From Gordius sp. MW1 (taxonomy: Eukaryota > Nematomorpha > Gordioida > Gordea > Gordiidae): a stretch of DNA of 64,000 bases. The stretch's first letter is position 1; every line of letters starts with the position of its first letter. The position numbers and the translations under genes were made by a program. Shown piece after piece: positions 34,401-49,400 of this stretch. Location of the stretch: assembly GCA_964036665.1 (NCBI GenBank), contig OZ038526.1, positions 23,250,001 through 23,314,000 on the forward strand, in the 5' to 3' direction. The notes beneath the pieces were generated by a model. That model searched no databases. It had not been told where the DNA came from and worked only from the letters and a program-made list of their open reading frames with translations.

Positions 34401-37400
34401 CATCTTTAACAATCCAAAGCAAACAAAAGCTAAACAAGGTTTAGGGTTAAGGTGGTTTAAGCAATAAGAAAGAATTCACATATCTTGGCTTTAGGTTACA
34501 ATGTGATGGAGGCAAAAATAAACGCAGGCTGGCTAAAATTCAGGCAGGTGAGTGGTGTACTATGTGACAAACACATTACATACCACTCTACACCACTTCT
34601 ATTGAGAGGACGATTATATAACATCCTTATTGTACCCATGGTATTGTATGATGGAGCGAAAACATGGGCAATCAAGGCAAAAGAAGAGCAAAGCTTGGCT
34701 ACAATGGAGATGCTAATGTTAAGATGGATCTTGGGAATATGCAAGAAAAGGGATAAACTAAGTTCCAATTCAGAGAAAGTTGGTTAAATGAAAATAGAAA
34801 TGATATGGCCATTTGTAGAGACGGGAGGAAAGTCACCTGGCAAAATGTATCCAAGAAGTGCAAGTCAAAGGTAAGCGAAAGAGAGAAAGGTCCAAGCTGA
34901 CATGGAAACATAAAAGAGATATGGTCATGAGAAGGTACGAGCTAAAGCGAAGCTGGTGTAATTTGAAGAATACGTGAAAAAATTACAAGAGCTGATCACT
35001 AAGTGCGACAAACAGCTACGGGAAAGAAAATATTTAGGGAAAATTAATATGTATCATGTTTGTTTTAGTTCTTAATTTGAACAAGTTTACATAGTTAGAG
35101 TAATTCCATAACTAAAATTTTATCAAAGAAATTAATACATTTATTTATTATAAAATGTAATTATCAAGTAGAATTGAAAATATAGTTTTAATATGATATT
35201 TTTGAATAGGAAATACAGACGGTCTTTTCTGCCTATTTATAGGCTTTATGTAACTCAATATAATAACGTACAAGTGGTAGAAATTAATTAAAGAAATATA
35301 ATAAAATTTAAAAATTATAAATGAAGGCATACATCTGAAGATCTGAATCAAATTTATCTCAATTTAAATAGTTTATAAGTATTAGATAAAAAATCTTACC
35401 AGAAAATTTTTCTGGACCTATACTTATAGAATTGCCTGCTAATCTATAAATATTTTGTCTATTCTTCAACCAACGGCACATTAAATTGGCATAATTTTCC
35501 TTTGTTAGGGTCTTGCTTAAATCATGGCACTCCTAATGTTTAATATAGTCTTACATGTTAAATTATTGGTTAATAATTGTAATAATTATGTTATTTAATG
35601 CTTAAATTAATGTTCTAAAATTTTATAAATGATATAAAATTATATGGCTTTCTTTGTAATAAACCTAGTTATTGATCCAATAATTCATATATTTAAAAGT
35701 TCCATTACTATATATAACATGCAAAGGTTAATAATATACCTGTGGACATGGAAAGAAGAACTTGTTTGCACGTTTGTAACTTCTTCTCACTACCCTAATA
35801 TATTTGTCAATAAATTATGGAATGATATAGATATTTTTTCAATGAATAAAAATGATTAAATTTATCAATTAAACAATAGATGATTTATGGTTATGCGGAA
35901 AATCCGAGAAAAATCTGAATCTCGGGTCGGTTTTTTAAGACGAGACGAGACTTCGAAAAATTGAGCCGAGATCGAGACGGGAATTTTGACCCTGGCCTTA
36001 AAATTTTTTTATTGACCGTCATTATCCTATTTAAGTAAATTTAGTTGCGTATTTTTTTTTCAAATACAATTAGGATGTTAAAAATTAGTATAATTAAATA
36101 ACTTTGAATAATTTACACATCTAAGTAGCTAGGTAATATTCAAATTTTAATAATTCAGCTCTTTGAATTAAATATGTGGCATCCTTAGCATTAATATATA
36201 ATATAAACATACACACTTAAAGTTCCTGATTAAGTTATAAATATTACGAAGGCATTTTCAAATTTCGCAACAAATATATTATCCTGTCATGAAGATATTT
36301 TAAATATGTGGTTAATATTTGGCTACAATGACCAAAGATTTTTGGAGTTCCTTAACGACTCCGTTGCCTTTAAAAGCATTATATTAAACCCTGAGAGCTT
36401 GTTATGCTTGAACTCTTGGTATGCCCTAAAATACTCAAGTTATAAATCACATGGGTGGCCCGGCAACTTGCCGAAAACCATCTCACCGAATTCACCCTAG
36501 GACATTTTGTGATTGGTTGAATGGGGGACATTTTTAAAAGGGGTCATTTTTTAACCTTGGGACATTGAATTCGGCGAGATGGTTTTCGGCGAGTTGATAG
36601 GGCACCAATCACATGCATTTGTTTTGCCATTTACATTGCTTTTAAAAATAGGGTTGGCACGTAAACTCTAATCCATTGAATTTTATGTGCGATTTTACAA
36701 TAAAATATTATAGTATAAGCTTTCATAATTTAAAAAAATATATGACTAAATATTGGATCAAATAAAGATTTTGCGGTTTAGTTTGGGGATTTCCACTATA
36801 ATAGCATCAATTATTTCTTCCATGTAAAAGTATTTATTTAAAATTATATATGTGCAATTTTTTAAAGCCACAATTTCTACTTTTGTTGTTTTTACAACGA
36901 GTAATATTTAAAACTAATTACTTAAGGTATAAATAATGATATAGAAAGTGTCCATAAATTCCTATAACAGTATATCTATATATATAAAAATGTAACTCGT
37001 TTTTTTATGTTCTCTAATAACTCCTAAAGTTCTCGACCGATTGCCACCAAAATTGGCAAGATCATTGCCTTAATATCCTAGATGGTTTATTTACCCTTTT
37101 TATCGACCTGCGACAGGTGTAACCCTGTTTTTTGGTAGTGCTTACCGCCATCTAGCGGATGAGAGATACAACGTTTTTATACTTTTTTGTCGTTATTGTG
37201 CTACTTTTTCCCTTCAAAAGCTTTTCCACGATTTCTTTGTCATTTGTGTTCCATTTTTTACTCAACTACGCCCGTTTTTTTTTGCAATATATAAGCATGT
37301 AACAAATAAATATTTACGATACCCTAAAACATCACCATTTTCTCAAATAAAAATAACGCGCGGTTTTGCAAACATTTTTACGTTTTGTTTTTTTCGTATT

Positions 37401-40400
37401 TTTAGGAAGTTTGTTCGGTATTAGTAGTAGAAGAGTAGGTAAACAACAACACAAACAACAACACGCACTTAATTCCTAGTGTTGAAGAGAAGAGAGGGCG
37501 ACGTCAAGTCTAGGGTAATTTGTCAATGTAAAAGATAGGGATAGTTAATTTTGTATATAATTTAAAAAGTAAATGTGCTAGGATATAAAAAAATTGTGAA
37601 TACATTCCTCTCCCATATATCTACGAATTAAATCTATAAAACAAAATTTTTACCAATTACTTTGCAAGTTTATGACTTTTGAAAAACGCTAAAATCGCGT
37701 TTTTGGTGAATTTGACAGCGAATATTTAAAAAACTTGACTAGGGAAAAAACTAAAAACATATTTGTGTTCACAGTGAAAAACTCTACCAGAATCTGGAAA
37801 TAGCTCGCAGGTTAATTTCACAAGTCCATTATTTGTTGACCAGTGTTATTTAGGCAAATAAGAGTTAAGCCAAAGCAACGCTTGGCCGGGCACAGCTAGT
37901 ATATAATAAATATGCATAAATTCTTTGGATCGAACTCAAAACGGCTATATTAGAGGGCTAAAGCTCTTATCTTAAGTTATTTATCTAATGGCTTCATTTG
38001 TTTTTTTCAATATACTAACTAAGAGCTGCAGCTAGTAAAGTATGTAAAAAACATGTTTATAGAGGCTTAAAATAAAAAGTGGTTTATTATTTTGAGTTTT
38101 TTGTATCTTTTTTTATTAATATGATGATTTAAACAAATCAAGATTTTTAATAGACAAAAATATCATTATTTTTGCAAATTGAGCATTTTGACCTTTAGTA
38201 CCCAATATGTGTGGGATATCTGGAGGTCTGCGTTAGATTAATTTCCTAAAACTAGTTGTTGAATTTATATGTTTGTTGTTATAGGTGGCTTTTTTATATG
38301 ATTTACTGGAAAATATAGTATTTACATTTTAGTTTAAAAATTATTATAAACATTAAATGTATTACCCGCTTGAACTGCTTCATAAAATTTTCTTACTTAC
38401 TTTTTCTCTCATAATATCACATGCCCCTACTTTATATTGAAACACATATTTTGATTGTACAAATTATTATAGTTTCGGTTGAAACTTAACAATTTTGGTC
38501 GAGCTATGTCGATTTTTGACAAAATTATGAAACAGATTTTTTTATTTTTAAAATCAGAAAAAACGCTAAGTTTTAAGACTTTTTATTTTGGTGGTTTTGA
38601 AACTTTAATTAACCAATTAGCACTAACTAGGTCGGCCCGTCCGCTTGCAAAAAGTGGAGGGTTAAAGTAAGATAGAAAAACTGCTGTAAACACCACTTCC
38701 ACATGATTAATTCTACATAAAACTGTACAATAAAAAGCTAGGACGTCTTCACAAACGAAGCGCACTACAGTTCACGCCCTTACAATGCGCAAAATACACT
38801 AGATTTAGCGCCTGGCGCACAACTAAGGCATTTAAGGCATTAAGCTGTAGATAAAATGAGAATTACATTCTGGAATATGGGCACATTACCGGGAAAGAGC
38901 ATGATAGCACAAATGCTAAAAATAAGATAGGTACACACACATCGCATGCCTACAAGAACTTTAGCTCGGTAACTGGAGGAGGAATACGAGTTATTATAGA
39001 GGGAGTCATTAATGTACAAATCAAAGTGTCTAATTTAAAAAACTAATTAGTGCCACCTATTTTGTATCTTATAATAATTATTATAATAATTATTATTTAT
39101 AAATATGATAACAACTACAATTTCCATATGTAAATTCGCCCATCTCTATTCTTAAGTGAGAATTAAAGGTGTTATAATTATTCATAGTTGTAATTTTGAA
39201 CATATAAACTTTTATTTTTAATGATAAGTCAATAAATTACATCTATATTTGCAAAATAAAATAATGCTCAATCAAATTAAAAAGCTAGTGTTAAAGATGG
39301 CTGCATACGTATATTGCGTTTAACAATTGAAAAGATTTGCCATATCAGGTATCACTAATATTATCTTGTAAGTCAAAATTAAATATGACGTCAAAACAAT
39401 AATATATTAATTAAGGAAAGGAATTCTTATTTAATTTTGGAAAATTATAAACGATAGCATATTTTAAATAATAATAATAAGTAGTTAATTAAAAAAATTG
39501 TTCAGCGTATACTCTAAAAATTTCTGTACCATTTATAATCATCGACCTGACATTTAAATCCAACCCGAACCCGACATACTTCAAAGCATTTAAAGAATAT
39601 CAGTCCAACACGACCCGAGGTCGGATCGTGTAGGGTTCGGGCCGGGTTTTGGGTCATTATTGCAGGTTTCAACGGAGCAAGACGACGATTGGGAGGCGCA
39701 AATTAAGTCCTAAGTGAAAGGGCAATTGAGATTCCATAAGAGACCAAAGGAGGCAAAACTTTGAACAGTAAACTAGATTGGTGGGGAAATGGTTAAAAAA
39801 CTGGATCATAAAGAGGGCTACAGGCTTATGTATTGCTCATGAATAGGGAGAAGTAAGTCGCGATGGCGGGTCCTTAAATAGTCAAAAACAGATGATCGAT
39901 TTCTTTCATGAGGATGAAGTTACGACACAAATGAATAAGATAAGGAAAAACTAATGGCCCAGATGGAATTTCTATGGGAGCATGGGCCGGATGCCGAGAA
40001 AAAACGCATCTATGCCGATCCTTTTTAACTAGATATTAGTAGATGAGCGAATTCTAATCAGTAGAGAACAAGCACGATTAGACCCTTATTCAAAGGCAAA
40101 GGAGACCCTCAGGCTTAGCATTTAAAGAAGTATAAAGCTAGCTTGCTACTCCTTAAAGGTTATGGAAAGTATTTTAATAACAAGTCTGAAAAATGAGGTG
40201 GAAATATCGGCTAACTAATTCGGATTCGTAGTCCGCAAATCCACGATTGACCCAATCCTCTTACCAAGACAAAAGATAAATAAATAGGAAAAAGAGAAGA
40301 GTAATGGTCTTTATTAACTTGGAGAATGCTTGACACGGTCCTTCGTAATTTAATATGGGATGCTTAAGAAAACAAAAATGGCTTATGAAAAATATTTATA

Positions 40401-43400
40401 AAGCCACAAACTCGTGCGTTAGGAGGACAGTTGGGGACTCTAAACCTTTTCGGGTTGAAATTGGATTACATCAAGGATCTGCTACATGTCCCTTTTTATC
40501 CAATATTATTTTGGAGACGATAGAGTCATTCAAAAGCCATCTCCTTGGTGTACCTTATATTCCGATATAAGACACTATGTCAAGAGACAAGGAAAAAAGT
40601 ACTCGAAAAAGTCGAAATGTCGCCAAAGCGTTAATCATATGGTTTAAAGGTTAACAAGCCAAAATCGGTTAAGATGCACGTTACAATCTTTCATAGGTGG
40701 ACGACCATCTAAATTATCCAAAAGTAGATAAGTAACATTTCTCTCCGCTCGATGATACATCAATAGGGAGGTTGCGCAAAGATGTGAATGCACTGATTTA
40801 AAAAGGATGTCTTAAATGGCTAAGTATATCCAGCGTAATGTGCGACAAGAAGATGTATAAGATGCACTTATGGCTGAAAAGCAAGGCTTATATTCATCGT
40901 AAGACCGGTCTTTCTATGGATGTGAAACATGGGCACGAAATGCCAGGGAAAAAGGTCATTAAAGGCCGCGGAAATTAGAATGATACGGAGGAGCTTGGGA
41001 CACACTAAGATCGGCCATATGATGAATGACTATCTCAGGTCTAAAGTAACATTAAACCTATGGCGGACTTAATTAACGAAAATCGTCTAAGGTGGTATGG
41101 TCATCTGCTAAGAAAGGACAGTAATGATGTTTATCAAAAATATTAAACATGGAGGTGCCGGAGAAGAGAAGTGGAGGACGACCTCGAGTTACGTGAAAAC
41201 GGCAAGTGACAAATTTAGCAAAACTAAGAAGATAAATAAGGGCATGGCCATTGCCCAATTAAAATGGAGGAAACTTATTAGAGCAAACCTTACTACTGGT
41301 ACCAAATACATGATAATGAAAAAGTTGGTAAAAAATGGATAGGCAAAGAATTTCTAATTTGTTTATTAACCTATCCTTGACTATAAAATGTATACTCAAT
41401 TTCAAAATACAAACAAGGGTTTAAACAGCCCAAAGGCTCAAATAATATAAGTGTAAAAATTTATCGAACTCTTTTTATTTTTAAATTACATTAAGTTAAA
41501 CCTGGCTCATAATGACTGGTCCGATATGACAAAATTATAAAACTAATAAAATGTCAAAACAATAAGATGGAATTAAAATATCATGGCCCTAAGGTCTAAT
41601 GTGATGAAAGTTTAAAAATTGAGACTAAGGCAAGTGTTAAAGCAAGATAACCATCAACTCTATACAAAAACAAAACACTCAACCTGAATGGACGCTTTTA
41701 CAGCTCATGCCAAGGTGATGTGTAGAGCGGAGACATGGAAAATTAAAACAAATTCCGGGCAAGGTTAGGGCTTAAATGGCAGTGCCTATGCTAAGATGGC
41801 AAAAATTGCAACAAGTCTTGGTTGCAAGTTCAACAAATATCACCTTATCCGCCACAAATGTAAATCTTTTGATTCGGCTTAAAAAAGGCGGCATCCCTTC
41901 CGTCCTTGAACCGTCCGATCCTTTTCTAGAGGGTAGGATGCGTCCGGGTGCTTCTTTAATCTTATGGGAGGATGGTAAGTTCCTAGCTTGGGTCACCTGC
42001 ATGGATATCTTTGGGCCTTCTAATAACAATTTTAACCCACTATCTTCTATTGAAGATCGTAATACACATAAATACCGGGATATTGCTCATTCTAAATTTT
42101 TCTTCATAGTGGCTTCCTAGTGGGCCACCTTTGGCAAGAAAGCATTGGCGTTTTTTAAATAAATAGGAAAGATCCTTCAAAGCCAAATATTCACCCAGCT
42201 TTATTTTAAGTCAAAAAGTTGGCGTTTTAGCAAAATAAAATTATAAATCTTTATCTGACTCATGGGTGTAGCCAGCATCGAATTAGAGGGGGGCAATAAT
42301 GATTTAGGGAGGGGCAAATTAATCATTTTTGAAATTTTAGCCATAATTTTAAATTTCAACAAATTTTTGTTAGAGGGGGCAACCGCCGATTCTTGCCCCC
42401 CCCCCACCCCCATGGCTACGCTCATGATCTGACATATGGCCCTTGTTGGCTCTTCACGAAATCGATCAGCAGTTTTTTATTCATATAATTTTATCTCGTT
42501 TATAATATAGTTTATGTTGTATGGATCATTTTTACCTAATGAAATCATTTTAATAAAAATAATTTAAGCAAGAATGATTAAAAAAATTTAGTTGTGGTTT
42601 TGAGAAAGAAATCTGGTTGTTACAAGACGTACGGCCAACTGGGTAGGCGGGAGGATCACTTACAATATTATATCAAAAAGGTGCAAGTCGAAGGTAGGCG
42701 TCGAAACGAAAAATGTATATGAACATGAATTTGCATTAGCAACTAAAGCTAAGCGGGTGTTAATGCAGGTAGACATATTTCCAAGCTGGCTATCAATTGC
42801 GACAAACAGCCAAATAAATTGACAAATTTATAACACTTCAATCAAACAATTTGAATCAATATAGGTTTTCCCAAACCTATAAAGGCTAATTCCTATATCA
42901 TAGATTAAGATTTCACATCATGCATTGCTTTTGAAATCGTAGAGTGCTACTGTATTTTAGCAATATCATAACTTATTTTAAGTTAATTGTAGTTTTTTTA
43001 AACTTTTTCTATATTTTTAAATAGCATAAAAACTAATGATAATACCTCATGCTAAATAAAATTTTATTATGAACAATTGCAAAATTGATTATGCCATACT
43101 ATTATAAATGATTTAGTAAAAAAATTCAACTTAATTAAGTATAATGTTTTAACTATTTTTTACTCCCGAAATTATGGGCGTGTTTAGTATTTTTGTAATA
43201 ATCTGATTAAGCAAGACATTAAACTAAATTCAGGTAGCAATCAAATATCGATTGGTCAGAAAGATATAAGGTTCTTATATTTTATTGTAATATTAACCCA
43301 AAAATGTTTTGCCCCCCCCCCTAATCCAAAACCTGGCTACGCCCATGATCGTGCCAAAAGAAGTCAATATCTCGTCTCCTTAAGAAGCCAATTTAAAAAT

Positions 43401-46400
43401 TAAAAGTATTGATTAGAGATCTAAGGTTTTCAATGTGACTGCCTATTAATTTTAAATACTCACTCAAAACTAAATAAAATTATCTCTGGAATTAAATACT
43501 CTGTAAAATTTTAAAATTAAATCCAAAACTTCCAACACAATATATATATTAACTTTGCATCGGTTAACGGCAAACTATGTGCCATTTATTTAAATTTTAT
43601 CGCTTATTAAGGATAGTAAATTTGTACAGTTAGAAAATTAGTTTAACCAATTCCAATTTTTATTTCATCTATATTATTATACCTTTTAAGTCTCACTTAT
43701 GATCTTTAAATTTCATCTTATATAGATGGGATTTGTAAAAATTTTAATTAATTAATGATTCTTTATTGTATGTAACCAAGGCTGTAGTCCAAAATTTAAT
43801 ATCTTACAATTTAAAGTAGGCCAGTTCCTTTATGAAAAAAAATCTTCAAATATGGGACTGCGATTTAAAAGTCCTTCAAAATAAATTGTCATAAATAGTC
43901 AAATAGTAAAAATAAAATTGTATTCAAAAATTAATATATTCAATATATTTATTAGATATTAAAGCTTATTACCTTATTAATCCGATCGATTTTTTTATGC
44001 ACACCCTTTCGCATTTTCGGTTTATATTCCATACGCGATCATTTCCCGTTTGTGTAAATGTTAAATTGGATATTAAATGTTTTTTAGACAACGTACGTTT
44101 TTCTCCTTTCATAAGCTCATTCATAATAGCTGACCAATTAAAGTTTCCACTAAGTAATTTAACTATTGGTGGGAGGAGCTCTTTAGATTTTTTGTTTTCT
44201 CTCGTTTTTAATGTCTTTTTAGTTATTTCTTGCAATGCTTTTTTGTTATTCTTCTTAGTAGCTTTAGTATTTTTTTGCATAACAGAGGCGACAGGAACGC
44301 ATTTGTGAAAACGACAAATCTGAAATATATATTTTTTTTATATAACACAATAATAATAATAATCTTATAAGCTATTCTCATAATTTTAAATTTAATTTAC
44401 AATTGGCATTTATCAAATACCTTATTTTTTCCACAACCGCTTCCTTCTAATGCTGGGAATCTAGTTTCAGATGGAGATCTTGAAAGACAGTTTAACACTT
44501 GGCAAACTTCCTATTAAAAAATAGCATATATTTATAGATAAGTGAATAAAATTTTGAAAATAAAAACATGCACCATGACACATATTTGGGAAGATTTTAA
44601 TTAACATATTGCACATATGAGTTTAAATTAGTAAGTAACCTCCAATTTTTGTTTTCTATCCCATTTGCTTCTGCTTTTATAAGCGTCTTGACATTGATGA
44701 TCCAAAGAATATCTCATTCCTGGCAGGCGCAATCTTTTGTAGGTATGGGCTATGTCGGTCAGTGTATCAGTAAACAGGCAATCATAGGCGCTGTCTCTAA
44801 ATTATTAATCAAATTATAACCCATGTTTAATGAACAAAACGCCTTTAAATAAAACAAATTGTTAAACTAATGCTGCAATAATGCTATTTAAATAATAGTT
44901 GAATTAAGGTTAAACAATAGTTCATTTTTAGTGCACAACTTTCTTCATTTAATTCAAAACTAAACTTTGAGGTTTTAAAAATATAATCGTAGACATTTTT
45001 CATATAGCCTTAAAAATATTAATAGCAGAGGTTTGTACTGATAAAATGAGAGCCATTCTTTTCTAGTGCATTTAGACCATTGCTTTACAGCATCTTCTAC
45101 ATAAGCCGACATTATATATCCCCTTGGACACCGCTCATCTTGATCGTGGTCAAAGTTAAAGCTATATGAAATAAAATTAAATGTATTTCAACAATTATAT
45201 GAAACAATTGGGTATTCACTTTAAAATAATTATATTCTAATAGTTTTAGAGTTGAGGACAATTTTTTATTATTAGTATGCATAATATACCTAAATCATTT
45301 AAGATTCTCTTTCAGTTTGGGGGGGGGAATTTTTTAGACAACTTCTTAATGCATTTTCTCCTGTTTGCTAATTTAAATTACAATTAAGCTAGATTTTATG
45401 TCATTTTTACAATTTTTATAACTGACACTTATTTAAAATTTATAACCTTATTGGTGGATATAAACGCAATATTAAATGAACCACCACAAAGCTAATACAC
45501 ATAGGATATGTAAGAAAAACTTTTATGACTTAATATCAAAAAATTTATTTTGACTCATATATGAGATAAAGCTATGATTACTTTAGTGATAATCAATGAA
45601 AATTACAGTTGAGAAAATAAGTGACCACAAAGGAATGGATTTAAGAATAGATTAAAGTTTCGGCCTCATGTTGATCTTACCCAAAAAAATGATATTCTCA
45701 ATAGTATCCTTTAAAGAGCAGTCTGCAAGGATGGTCAAACTCTTTATATTTTACACAGCTTATTCTCTCTATGCTAGAATCTATTAAGAAAGAATGGCTA
45801 ATCAAGTGGGTCAAAAAAAGTTTAAGTTTGAAATTAAGTTAAGAGTCAATAAAGGTGTTTAAATATTAAAAACCATCCATTTAGCAACTTGCTAAACTGT
45901 TCTCAGGCAAAATAAGCGACTTTGACGTAAATGAAGCCATCCATCTTGTCATTAATGCTTGCAAACTCCCCCCCCCCCCTTAAGCACAAAGGCCATTAAT
46001 AATCTCAAATTAAAGCACCCAAAAGTACTTCCAATATCTTCATTTGTTTATAGAAACTTTAAATACTTTAGTATAAACAAAATTTTAAACTTTGCAATTC
46101 GATCAAAAAGTCCTTCACTCGCGGCGGTTTAGATGGTTTTTGTTTTTCCCATAATGTCAAACTAGTAATTGTACTGGACTCTCTCTTCAAAACATTCCCC
46201 GCCTTTATATACAAATTTACACAAGTTTACAAGAAAAAATATCCCATTAAGGCTGAACAATAATACGTTTTCAGTTTTTTCACGATCGTCTATATTTTAT
46301 AATTAATGAGGTATAAGGGGCGAAAAATGGCCTTATTTACATTTTTAGGCTGTATTGCCATGCCATTTTTATTTTTAGTAATATTTAATAATCTTATAAT

Positions 46401-49400
46401 CCATTTATTGATCTATAGCATCATAATTTTATTTTTCCTTTTACCTCTATCGGCGTTTATCTGAACCCCATCCCGCATAAAATTCCTCCCAATATGTATG
46501 GGAAAAGTGGGTACATTAGGTACGCGATGTTACTATCATATTTCTCTCCCATTTTACTTACTCTCTCTCTCCATCTCCTCCATTACTGCCTTTTTTCGTG
46601 TGCTTGGCTAGATAAGGGGGCGGGCGGAGGAGAAGGAGTGAGAGTAAGTAAAGGGAGAGGTTGGTGTGTTTGTAGACATCGCATAACCGCTATGTACCTT
46701 AATCTACTCTATTTCTCCATGGTGGGACGAATTATAATGCGGGGAGAGGGTTCCGATAAACGCGGATATAATTAAAAGTAGAGGCGAAACAAAAAAATAA
46801 ATTAAGATTTTAATCAATATGGTCTATATTAGATAAATATTATAAAAAATTAATTTAAAATGCCGTGAAAATATAGCCTCAAAAAACGTTAGAAAGTTAA
46901 GAGATTTATTATCTGGAGCATTAGAGAGCGTAAAAAATAATTACAATTATTATAATAATATTTCGTCCTATTCAAGGACATCATCAGATTAACAAAAATG
47001 AATTGATAAAATAATACATTTATATAGAACGTTCTATAGGTAGGTTAATATTATAATGTAAAAATGAGTAGAGGTTCTCTTTACCCATATCTTCATTGTG
47101 CGTTGGGTTTAACCGTCTTATAAAGGAGGATTCTAAAGTCTTTTCAAAATAGGTTTCGGTATTAATTAAAATCGTTGTTTTCAAATTGTTTTCGTGATTT
47201 TGTTGTATTAAATGATTGGAAACGGCTGTTAAATTTGCGTTTGGGCAATATAATGCTTCTAGATATTCTTTAAGCCGTGTTCTAAAATTTCTTTGTTTCC
47301 CCAATATAAAAATTATTGCATTGATTACAAGTTATTTTATATACTAGGTTATTTGTGCTATGAGATGATTATTAATTATTTTGTATGATATTTAATAAGA
47401 TCTGTTGGGTTTCGACTTATTATTAAGTTGTTTATATTATTGTTCTTTAAAATGTGTTGTATGTTTCGTATGAAACTTTAAGGAATAGATTGATGGTGTA
47501 GGGATTTTATAAAGACTTTATCACAATTAGTGTGCGTTAAACATATTAGTCTAGCCTAAAATTTTATAACAAAATGATTTGTCAGATACGGGATATAACC
47601 TCAATTTTGTGGACTAGTCTTATCAACAGAAGGGGATCTGCTTTTATCTCCCCTTATATTTTTGGGACCAATCTAATATTCTTGACCGATCTCAAAGGAA
47701 GCCTTCGATTTTTACATGGTTGCATTTTCACACGCACATGAACGGTTATAATACCTTTTGCAAAACATAAGCGTTAGAATAGCTAAGTTTTGTTAAGATG
47801 TGTGTGGAAATCTCTCTCATGCACTGAATTGTCCAATCTCGATGAGTTAATGACACAGGTCGGCAAATTTGACTTTGTGATTCCATTCCGCAATTCGACC
47901 ATTAATTCTGATAGATTTTTTTCCCAAAGTATTCAGTTATTTTTATAAACAAAGTTGAAGGTGGAAAAATGCCCATTTTAACTTTATTTAAAGCTATATT
48001 GTCACGGCATTTCTAATTTATACTGAAAAATATGAATTTATTGCTGTAGATTAAAGTTTCATTGATAGGTCGATATTTTAATTTTTTGTTTCACCTCAAT
48101 ATTTAAATTAATTTGCGTTTAGGTGAACCCCTTCCCCATAACGAAAATTATGTTTAAAAATGGAGATTTACATATAAATAATGCGTATATGATGTTTACA
48201 TGCATCACTCCCTTTCTCCTCCACTCCTCCCCCTTTATGTGTGCTTAGCTAGAGATGAGGGCGAGATTGGAAGAAAAGGAGAAAGGGAGTGATACATTAG
48301 TAAATCTCGCGTATGTGCATAGGTCGATTTGTTTGAAATTTTGTGCCCGAACCCAGCCCGGTTTAATTTTTTAACTTCATTGCACGCCGGAGCCCGTTCA
48401 AACCTTTCTACGTGTACGACCGGGCCCCCCGAAACATCAGAGCTGCCCGATCTGGCTGGCCTGAAATATCGAATTTGTCCGTTAGGCCCGAAATTATGCT
48501 ATCCCAAATTCGTTCAGTATTAAAAAATAAGCATTAAATTAATGACATATTGATTAAAACAAATATAGCAATATTATATTATTACGGACTAAATCAAGCC
48601 TAAACTACTAAAAAGTCGAATGAGATACAATTTTTTAAAATGAAACTTTTAATCTTTAATTCTAAACTTTAGGTCCAAAATGTAGTATTTGGTCTTAGAA
48701 AGTTTGGCAAGAGTTCTTTTAAATATTATGTTATCACTTGCAAAACCGCTCATAGGTCACAAAATTTTAATAGTGCTAATGCATTTATGTTAGAACGTTT
48801 ACAAATCAGATGCCATCAAGCTGTTCTCCATAGACGCATTTATGTACAGAACAGCTTGTTGGCATCCATGACTGGTTGCCCCAGCCCTATCACTACTACT
48901 TAATTTGATCCTTTTCGAATATGTATTGAGCCAAGCATCTTTCGCCCGAGAAGCGCATTTTTATTTAGCAATGCTTGGCTCAGTACAAATTCGAAAAGAA
49001 CCAATTTAAGACGGCGTAGTCACCTTTTAATATTATTGCTGGTGTGAAACTCTTCGAGACAATAAATTACTATATAATACTACTTACTAATACTACTTAC
49101 TAATAACTATTTACTAATTTTATTTAATATGATGTTAAATTTATTTTTGTAAATAAAATAGTTAAATGCATTTGTAAGTTGAATTAATATATTTAATGAG
49201 ATTATTGTAGCGAATATTTTATTAGCTTTACATTTATTAAAAATTGTTTAAAATATTACTTGTGCCCTAACTCATGGGCTATAAAAGGGATTGATGCAAA
49301 CCCTTGTGTAAATTCAATTATGCTGGTAGATACTATTGGATCACAAATAAGTTTTCCAAAATAGGATAGTCCTACATTTTAGTTATTATTGATTATATGT

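Larger units (their letters stand above)
41560..42830 (+). pseudogene. LINE family D fragment, split by later insertions
   Basis: Family D pieces at about 41560-41790 and 42600-42830 (KRCKSKV-like and CDKQ-like end) flank unrelated insertions: a REL-type LINE piece (41790-42190) and a hAT MITE (42256-42429). The pieces are short and broken, so exact joints are uncertain. Confidence 0.5.

Noticed and set aside
36306-36500. 64-residue plus frame (RFLEFLNDSVAFKS)
   Set aside because: No family recognised, no supported splice sites, and its end lies in the foldback MITE.
43997-44308. 103-residue plus-strand open frame
   Set aside because: It is the antisense shadow of protease exon 9, which has matching splice phases and Cys motifs.
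46494-46775. 93-residue plus frame
   Set aside because: It spans a MITE with purine/pyrimidine tracts; no domain.
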